The notes below the pieces were generated by a model that ran no database searches, had not been told where the DNA came from, and was given only the letters and a program-made list of their open reading frames with translations. Both the position numbers and the translations under genes were made by a program. 64,000 nt of DNA from positions 62,001 to 126,000 of the forward strand of contig JBFMAI010000038.1 of the NCBI GenBank assembly GCA_040755725.1, given 5' to 3'. Positions 58,395-64,000 of this stretch are shown one piece after another (the stretch's first letter is position 1; each line of letters starts with the position of its first letter). This DNA is from JBFMAI01 sp040755725 (GTDB lineage Bacteria > Planctomycetota > Phycisphaerae > UBA1845 > Fen-1342).

Positions 58395-58464
58395 AATCCG
58401 CTTGGGTGTCTTTTCTGCTGCGCTCCGCCCGCGGGCGCGGACGATGATGGTGTATGGTGCCCTT

Positions 58465-61083
58465 ATGAGCGTGGAAACCACCACAGCGGCAGCGGCAGCG
58501 GCGGCGGCCCCGGGGAGCGGCAGTCTCATGCAACACATACGCCCCTTCGTGATCGTCCCTTCGCTACCCGAAGTTCTTGAGCCCCTTAGGCAATTGGCCT
58601 ACAACCTGTGGTGGACCTGGAACCCCTCGGCCACCGACCTGTTCCGGCGTTTGGATGTCGATCTGTGGCGCCGCGTGGGCCACAACCCCGTGGCCTTGCT
58701 GTGGCAGGTCCGCCAAGAGCGGCTCGAGCAGGCGGCCCGCGACGACGCCTACGTCGCCCAGCTCTGCCGGGTGATGGACAGCTTCTATGTTTACCGGAAC
58801 AGCCGCACCTGGTTTGAGGAGACCTACCCCAACGACCAGGACCTGATCGTCGCCTACTTCTCCGCCGAGTTCGGCCTCCACGAGAGCATGCCCATCTACT
58901 CCGGCGGCCTGGGGGTACTGGCGGGCGACCACCTGAAGTCGGCTTCCGACCTGGGCATTCCGCTTGTCGCCGTCGGGTTGGCCTACCGGCAGGGCTACTT
59001 CAAGCAGCAGCTTACGGAGGACGGCTGGCAGCTTGAGAGCTACCCTGTTCACGACCTACACCAATGGTGCGCTACCCCCGTCGTGGACAACGCCGGCGAG
59101 CACGTCAAGGTCCACGTCCCCCTCGGCCCCACGACCATCGCGGCGGCTCTGTGGCTCGTCAAGGTCGGCCGCGTCCGCCTCTACCTGCTCGATGCCGACC
59201 TCCCCGAGAATCCGCCGGAGCTGCGCACCGTGACGGCGCGGCTCTATGGCGGCGACCGCACGATGCGGATTCGGCAGGAGATTCTGCTGGGCATCGGCGG
59301 CTTGCGGGCGCTGCACGCGGTGGGCATCGAACCCAGCGTGTGCCACATGAACGAGGGCCACGCCGCGTTCCTGGCGCTGGAGCGCGTTCGCACGGTGATG
59401 CAATCACACCGGCTGAGCTACCGCGAGGCGCGCGAGGCGGTGTTCGGCGGCAACCTCTTCACCACGCACACGCCGGTGCCGGCGGGCATCGACCGTTTCG
59501 AGCCGCGTCTGGTGGAGCAGCACCTGGGCTGGATGGCCGCGGAACTGGGCATCAGCACCAAGGATCTGCTGGCCCTGGGGCGGGAGCACGCGGAGCGCCT
59601 CGACGAGGAGTTCTGCATGCCGCTGCTGGCCCTGCGGATGAGCTATCGCAGCAACGGCGTGAGCAAGCTCCACGGGGAAGTGGCCCGCGGCATGTGGCAG
59701 GGCTACTGGCCCGGCATCCCGCGCGACGAAGTGCCCATTCTGCACATCACCAACGGCGTCCATATTCGCACGTGGACCGGCCCGACGATGGCCGACCTGC
59801 TGGACCAGTACCTCGGCCCGGGCTGGCCCGAAGCCACCGAGGACGACCCCGTCTGGAAGCGGATCGACGAAATCCCCGACGCCGAGCTGTGGCGGGTCCA
59901 CGTTCGCCGACGGGAGTGGATGATCGCCGCGTTGCGCCGGCGACTGCGCGACCAGCTCAAGGGGCGCGGGGCCCCGCCGGCCGAGATCAAGATGGCCGAG
60001 GAGGTCCTCGACCCGGAGGCGCTCACGATCGGGTTCGCGCGGCGTTTTGCACCGTACAAGCGGGCCTCGCTGATCTTCCGGAACCTGGACCGGCTCAAGG
60101 CCCTGCTGTCCAACCGCGACCGCCCCGTGCAGCTCCTCTTTGCGGGCAAGGCCCACCCCAACGACGGCGCCGGCAAGGAGCTCGTCAAGCAGATCGCCGT
60201 CATCTGCGCCCGGCCCGAGTTCCGCCGGCGGATCGTCTTCCTTGAGAATTACGACATGTCGTTGGCCCGGGTCCTGGTGCAGGGCGTCGATGTGTGGCTG
60301 AACAACCCGCTGCGGTTGCACGAGGCCAGCGGCACCAGCGGCATGAAAGTCCCCGCCAACGCCGGCCTGAATCTCTCCTGCCTCGACGGCTGGTGGCCGG
60401 AGGCGTACAACGGTGAGAACGGCTGGGCCATCGGCGACGGCCGCGTCTACGACGACCTTGCTTACCAGGACCACATCGAGAGCGAATCGCTCTACAACCT
60501 GCTCGAGCGCGAAGTCATCCCCGCGTTCTATGAGCGCACTGAGGACGATCTGCCCCGCCGGTGGATCCGCCGCGTCAAGGAGTCCATGAAGACCCTCATT
60601 CCCACCTTCAACACCAACCGCATGTTGCGGGACTACACGGACAAGATGTACCTGCCGGCCCAGCGGCGTGTCCGACGGGTCTGGGCCGACTCGTTCGGGC
60701 TGGCCCGCTCGCTGGCCGCGTGGAAGGACCGGCTGCACCGCCACTGGTCCGAGGTGCGCGTCGTCGAGGTGCAGGCCGATTCGCACGCGGTGTTGAAAGT
60801 GGGCGACCATCTCACGCTGCACGCCCGCGTTCACCTGGGGCCCATCCCGCCGGAGGACGTCGCCGTCGAAGCCTACTACGGGCCGCTGACACCGGACGGC
60901 GAGATCACGGCGGGGCGGGCGGTGCGGATGACGTTTTCGCGCACAGAGTCGGCCGGGAAGCACTGGTTCGAAGGGGCGATTCCGTGCCAGGTCAGCGGGC
61001 GGAGCGGTTACGCCGTCCGCATTGTCCCCTGCCACGAAGACCTCGCCGACCGGTACGACCAGGGCCTCGTTGTGTGGGGGTGA
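58465..61083 (+). CDS. glgP: Alpha-glucan (glycogen) phosphorylase, long-N-terminus type
   Basis: A GT35 phosphorylase of about 872 residues that releases glucose-1-phosphate from glycogen or maltodextrin. It has the N-terminal DUF3417 domain (LRQLAYNLWWTWNPSATDLF), then YFSAEFGLHESMPIYSGGLG, MNEGHAAFLALER, FTTHTPVPAGIDRF, ITNGVHIRTW, GFARRFAPYKRA and EASGTSGMKVPANAGLNLS, where Lys binds PLP. It belongs to the actinobacterial/thermophilic GlgP type, not the MalP type. Residues 8-15 are an alanine run from a GCG/GCA repeat. The start is uncertain: ATG 58444 and 58447 are in frame. It is placed 70 bases after the phosphohexomutase gene. Confidence 0.94.
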   Translation: MSVETTTAAAAAAAAPGSGSLMQHIRPFVIVPSLPEVLEPLRQLAYNLWWTWNPSATDLFRRLDVDLWRRVGHNPVALLWQVRQERLEQAARDDAYVAQLCRVMDSFYVYRNSRTWFEETYPNDQDLIVAYFSAEFGLHESMPIYSGGLGVLAGDHLKSASDLGIPLVAVGLAYRQGYFKQQLTEDGWQLESYPVHDLHQWCATPVVDNAGEHVKVHVPLGPTTIAAALWLVKVGRVRLYLLDADLPENPPELRTVTARLYGGDRTMRIRQEILLGIGGLRALHAVGIEPSVCHMNEGHAAFLALERVRTVMQSHRLSYREAREAVFGGNLFTTHTPVPAGIDRFEPRLVEQHLGWMAAELGISTKDLLALGREHAERLDEEFCMPLLALRMSYRSNGVSKLHGEVARGMWQGYWPGIPRDEVPILHITNGVHIRTWTGPTMADLLDQYLGPGWPEATEDDPVWKRIDEIPDAELWRVHVRRREWMIAALRRRLRDQLKGRGAPPAEIKMAEEVLDPEALTIGFARRFAPYKRASLIFRNLDRLKALLSNRDRPVQLLFAGKAHPNDGAGKELVKQIAVICARPEFRRRIVFLENYDMSLARVLVQGVDVWLNNPLRLHEASGTSGMKVPANAGLNLSCLDGWWPEAYNGENGWAIGDGRVYDDLAYQDHIESESLYNLLEREVIPAFYERTEDDLPRRWIRRVKESMKTLIPTFNTNRMLRDYTDKMYLPAQRRVRRVWADSFGLARSLAAWKDRLHRHWSEVRVVEVQADSHAVLKVGDHLTLHARVHLGPIPPEDVAVEAYYGPLTPDGEITAGRAVRMTFSRTESAGKHWFEGAIPCQVSGRSGYAVRIVPCHEDLADRYDQGLVVWG

Positions 61084-61603
61084 GCCGCGCGCGAACGCCG
61101 CGGCGAGTGCTTACGGGGCCGTGACATTTCCGGCGGAGTGTTCCCGCGGTGTAACCGCCGAGGTCGGCGGCTGATCCGGCCGCGAAGCGGCTGCGGGCTG
61201 TCGCCACCGGCGCGAGTCCCGCGCAGCGGGACCGAACCCGTGGTCTGGTCTGCGGGCGGGGTTTTCGCCCCGGCCGGGGCGACGGAAGCGCCGCGACCGC
61301 TCTCGCGCGGCTCAACTCGCCGGGGTCCGCTCACGATCTTCCGGGCCGCCGCCGTCCTTTCAGGGCGGAAACGTCTCGGGCGAACCCGATCCACGGGCTC
61401 GCTGCGCTTCGCCCGCGGCCACAGCCCGCGGCCCCGGTGGGGCCAGTTGGTCCGTCGATCCTGTCATGGAGCCGGCCGTCGTGCGGGGGGCCGTGCTTGT
61501 CGGCTTGGTCGGCCGGGGGTACATTCACGGTTCGACGAGGGCGAGGAGGCTTACGCGGGAGTGCGACGGGGCGTCCGGGTCGTCGATTACCGCGAGGAAA
61601 CCC
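61084..61603. other. Intergenic region before the LolA-like genes
   Basis: 520 bases with no gene seen. Short GC-rich palindromes occur near 61255-61285. TTGTCG (61497-61502) and TACATT (61520-61525), 17 bases apart, form a likely promoter for the LolA-like gene, with a start near 61532. Confidence 0.5.
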
Positions 61604-62440
61604 ATGAATCCAGGAGCCCGTTCGAACGGTCGGCCAAGGGGCGTGGGGATGCTGGGCATTCGGTGCGTCGCTGTCGTACTCGGGGGGGTGTTGGTCGGGC
61701 GCGGCGCGCCCGCCCTGGCGCAGGACACCCCGCCGAAGCTCCCCACCGCCGAGAAGGTGCTGGACAAGACGATCGAGGCCCAAGGCGGGAAGGAGGCGTT
61801 TGAGAAGATCAAGTCGCGCGTCACCAAGGGGACCATCGAGGTGACCGCTGGGCCGCAGTCGTTCAAGGGGACGATCGAGCGCTACGAAGCCGCCCCCGAC
61901 CTGCGGTACTCGGAGGTCAAACTTGGTCCCACCCCCACCCGGACGGGGAGCGATGGTTTCGTGCATTGGGAGATTAGCCAGTCCGGGGCCAAGATTCTCG
62001 AGGGCGACGAGAAGGAAGCGGCGATCCGGCGGGCGCGCTTCAACGCGTTGTTGTACTGGCGTGACCTGTACGACAAGGTGGAATGTGTCGGGAAGGAGAA
62101 GATCGACGACCACCTGTGCGTCAAGGTCGTCCTCACGCCGCGCGTCGGGGCGCCGATCACGGCCTACTACGACTGGAAGAACGGCCTGCCGCTCGGGACC
62201 GACGAGGTCCGCAAACAGGGCGATGGCGAACTCCGTTACGAAGAGCGGTACGACGATTTCCGCAAGGTCGACGGCGTCATGCTGCCGTTCAAGATCAAAC
62301 GCGTCGTCAGCGGCGGCGGCCAGACGCAGACGATCGTCTATACGTTCCAGACCATCGAGCACAACTCCGTTCCCCCGGAGCGCTTCGATCTGCCGGAGGA
62401 AATCAAGAAGCTCCAGGGGACTTCGGGCGGCACGCCGTAG
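61604..62440 (+). CDS. Exported LolA-like protein, first of a paralogous pair
   Basis: A 278-residue exported protein. The signal peptide (VGMLGIRCVAVVLGGVLVG) ends near ALAQD. The mature part starts with KLPTAEKVLDKTIEAQGGKEAFEKIKSRVTKGT, an outer-membrane lipoprotein-sorting-like (LolA-type) pattern, and continues with the beta half-barrel: VHWEISQSGAKILEGDE, YDKVECVGKEKIDDHLC, GLPLGTDEVRK and VDGVMLPFKIKRV. GAGGAA precedes the ATG at 61604, and a promoter lies at 61497-61525. Such proteins are frequent in Acidobacteria and Planctomycetes; their cargo is unknown. The next gene is a clear paralogue. Confidence 0.77.
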   Translation: MNPGARSNGRPRGVGMLGIRCVAVVLGGVLVGRGAPALAQDTPPKLPTAEKVLDKTIEAQGGKEAFEKIKSRVTKGTIEVTAGPQSFKGTIERYEAAPDLRYSEVKLGPTPTRTGSDGFVHWEISQSGAKILEGDEKEAAIRRARFNALLYWRDLYDKVECVGKEKIDDHLCVKVVLTPRVGAPITAYYDWKNGLPLGTDEVRKQGDGELRYEERYDDFRKVDGVMLPFKIKRVVSGGGQTQTIVYTFQTIEHNSVPPERFDLPEEIKKLQGTSGGTP

Positions 62441-62526
62441 CGGCGGTCCCGGGACCGGGTCGTGCAAGACCCGGAGAATGGAGAACTGATCGAGATGACC
62501 GTGCGCGCACCGGCGGCGCGGGAGGG

Positions 62527-62604
62527 CAAGGCTGCTGCCGAGCCGCGGCTCACCGGGAGGCTTGCCCTCCCCCGCGTGCCGCCGAATCGCGCACGACCGT
62601 ATTG
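62527..62604 (-). repeat. Dispersed repeat family C, copy 2
   Basis: The reverse complement matches 4384-4446 in order: GTGCGCGATTCGGCGGC, a GGAGG/CCTCC hairpin, then GAGCCGCGGCTCGGCAG. The two copies differ by a few bases and one short gap. Confidence 0.7.
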
Positions 62605-62618
62605 GAGGAGGAATGCGA

Positions 62619-62677
62619 CCCTCCCCCAACCCCTCCGCGCCACGGCGAGTCGCCTTGGCGACCTGAATGGGGGGTTC
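62619..62677 (+). repeat. Dispersed palindromic element, family A, long form
   Basis: GACCCTCCCCCAACCCCTCC is followed by CGCCACGGCGAGTCGCC, TTGGCGACCTGA and GGGGGG. The order is the same as in the reverse complement of 804-912, which has additional palindromic sequence in the middle. The AGTCGCC/GGCGAC arms form a small stem. Confidence 0.7.
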
Positions 62678-62744
62678 AAGGACAACTTCCAACGCGGAGC
62701 GGGCCGCCACAGGTAGGAACGGCACCGCAATCAGGAGTGACGAA

Positions 62745-63587
62745 ATGCACACATCGAAATGGCAGACCGGGCGGCGCGGGACGATGGTCCGGACCGTCGC
62801 GGCGGGACTGGCCGCGGCCCTGATGGGCGTGTTGAGCCCGCCGCCGGCGGCGGCGCAGGAACCGACGGAGAAGTTGCCCAGCGCGGAGGAGATTCTCGAC
62901 AAGGCCGTCGAGTCGATGGGCGGACGGGCGGCGTTCGAGCGTTTGCAGAACCGCGTCTCGAAGGGCCGTTTCGAGATTCCCGCCCAGAACATGAAAGGCA
63001 CGCTCGTCAGCTACGAAGCCCCGCCGCTGCGGTCCTACGCCGTGATCGACATGCCGCCCGTGGGTAAGGTCGAGAGCGGTAGCGACGGCACGGTGTTCTG
63101 GGAGATGTCGGCGATGCAGGGCGCGCGGGTCCTCGAGGGCGATGAGAAAGCCATGAAGGCCCGCGACGCGCGCTTCAACGCGCCATTGCACTGGCGCGAG
63201 CTCTACCCGAAGGTCGAGTGCGTGGGCCGCGAGACGGTGGACGACATCCCGTGCTACAAGGTCGTCATGACGCCCGCCGCCGGCTCCCCCCAGACCGCCT
63301 TCTACGCGGTCAAGAACTGCCTGCCCCTGAAGGTCCTGATGACCATCAAGACCCCGATGGGCGAGCTGCCCGTTGAGGTGCGGCTGGAAGACTACAAGAC
63401 CGTCGACGGCGTCCTGCTCCATCACAAGGTGGTCCAGAGAATGATGGGCATGGAGCAAGTGGTGATCATCGAGAGCATCGAGCACAACGTGGACCTGCCG
63501 GCGGACCGCTTCGCGCTGCCCGAGCCGGTCAAGGCGCTGCTGGAGAAACCCAAGACGCCGCCCACGACCCGCCCCGCGCAGCCTTAG
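62745..63587 (+). CDS. Exported LolA-like protein, second of the pair
   Basis: A 280-residue paralogue of the preceding protein. A signal peptide (TVAAGLAAALMGVLSPPPAAAQ) precedes KLPSAEEILDKAVESMGGRAAFERLQNRVSKG, FWEMSAMQGARVLEGDEK, YPKVECVGRETVDDIPCYKVV, and VDGVLLHHKVVQ, block for block as in the first copy. AGGAG lies seven bases before the ATG. The C-terminal 15 residues are rich in Pro and Thr. Both probably act in the periplasm; the ligand (lipid or lipoprotein) is not known. Confidence 0.77.
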   Translation: MHTSKWQTGRRGTMVRTVAAGLAAALMGVLSPPPAAAQEPTEKLPSAEEILDKAVESMGGRAAFERLQNRVSKGRFEIPAQNMKGTLVSYEAPPLRSYAVIDMPPVGKVESGSDGTVFWEMSAMQGARVLEGDEKAMKARDARFNAPLHWRELYPKVECVGRETVDDIPCYKVVMTPAAGSPQTAFYAVKNCLPLKVLMTIKTPMGELPVEVRLEDYKTVDGVLLHHKVVQRMMGMEQVVIIESIEHNVDLPADRFALPEPVKALLEKPKTPPTTRPAQP

Positions 63588-63661
63588 GCCGCCCACGGGG
63601 CCCGCCGCGCGAGGGGTGGGCCGCGGGGCCCGAAAACGGCGTCGTTCGCGGGAGGGCCGCG

Positions 63662-64000
63662 ATGTTGCGTGACACGTACCCCGCCTACTTGGGCGGTCGG
63701 CCCGTCGAGCTGGCCGCCGAACTTGTTGTCGCCAACAAATACACCGGCCGGCCGGCGACCCGCGTGGCCCGCGCCGACGCCGCCGTCGTCCGGCAGGCCA
63801 TCGGTCGGGCCGCCGCAGCGTTCGACGCCACGCGGCGGCTGGGGGGCTACCAGCGGCAGGCGATCCTGCACCACGTCGTCCGCCGCGTCACCGAGCGCCA
63901 CGAGGAACTGGCCCGCGCGCTGGCGATCGAAGCGGGCAAGCCGATCCGCGACGCGCGCGGCGAAGTCACGCGGCTGGTCGACACGTTCCGCATCGCCGCC
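63662..64000 (+). CDS. Aldehyde dehydrogenase family protein, 3' end cut off
   Basis: The frame begins with ATG at 63662, with GGGAGGG upstream, and is still open at the window end; 113 residues are visible. It starts YPAYLGGRPVELAAELVVANKYTG, the usual beginning of an NAD(P)-dependent aldehyde dehydrogenase, and continues QAIGRAAAAFDATRRLGGYQRQAILHHVV and ELARALAIEAGKPIRDARGEV, which matches the E-x-G-K-P motif before the first conserved helix. The catalytic Cys and Glu lie outside the window. The substrate is unknown. Confidence 0.85.
   Translation, partial: MLRDTYPAYLGGRPVELAAELVVANKYTGRPATRVARADAAVVRQAIGRAAAAFDATRRLGGYQRQAILHHVVRRVTERHEELARALAIEAGKPIRDARGEVTRLVDTFRIAA

Larger units (their letters stand above)
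62441..62744. other. Repeat-rich gap between the LolA-like paralogues
   Basis: About 300 bases without a gene. A family-C repeat in reverse orientation (62527-62604, palindrome GAGCCGCGGCTC at 62540-62551) is followed directly by a family-A element (62619-62677). AGGAG at 62733-62737 is the ribosome-binding site of the next gene. Confidence 0.6.

Overview
This 64-kb window comes from a GC-rich bacterial chromosome and most likely belongs to a planctomycete, perhaps of the Phycisphaerae type. The reasons are: three secreted proteins that end in a paired dockerin-like module (repeated DFGDINPFV), a prepilin-like protein with the H-X9-DG motif, two adjacent DUF1570 proteins, many small lipoproteins, and families of dispersed palindromic repeats between genes. 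This placement is inferred from content; there is no rRNA or marker tree here. Apart from the repeats I found no insertion sequence, CRISPR array, tRNA or rRNA.

Layout. 1-3.8 kb: two glycoside-hydrolase-like proteins (GH114 type, cut by the window edge, and a GH26-like lipoprotein), a zincin and a lipoprotein SppA. 4.5-11.1 kb: gcvT, an ABC exporter ATPase with a large FtsX-type permease, and an orphan moxR. 11.1-17.3 kb: a stand-alone small-RNA unit, a gingipain-like C25 peptidase with the dockerin-like tail, then a complete cobalamin riboswitch whose downstream genes encode a second dockerin-like secreted protein and an H-X9-DG prepilin. 17.3-22.7 kb: a housekeeping run (Trm112-like, phosphoesterase, thioesterase, cyclophilin, aconitase). 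22.8-25.2 kb: HU and the rpsB-tsf operon on the minus strand, with readable promoters and a hairpin beside the rpsB ribosome-binding site. 25.5-33 kb: a Cys/Met-metabolism PLP enzyme, a branched-chain amino-acid ABC transporter (livHMGF) and an NSS transporter with a 39-residue MetS-like partner.

33-43 kb: obg, an NtrC-type regulator, the third dockerin-like protein, tsaE/thiL, two DUF1570 zincins, a CPBP protease and a large lipoprotein. 44-49 kb: an arsenic operon (arsR, arsC, arsM, acr3) with a transglutaminase-like lipoprotein behind it and the broken 3' end of a second acr3. 49-53.4 kb: kbl and tdh (threonine to glycine) separated by a HEPN/MNT pair and a small membrane protein. 53.7-64 kb: an esterase, lipoproteins, an isochorismatase-fold protein lacking the usual cysteine, a GlmM-type phosphohexomutase, an alpha-glucan phosphorylase, two LolA-like paralogues and the start of an aldehyde dehydrogenase.

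Most interesting: (i) the cobalamin riboswitch in front of a secreted dockerin-like protein and a prepilin instead of a recognisable B12 gene; (ii) the small RNA with its own promoter and terminator near 11.3 kb; (iii) a repeat family with the core GACCCTCCCCCAACCCCTCC that sits just after stop codons and in one case supplies the C terminus of arsenate reductase; (iv) the remnant of a diverged second acr3.
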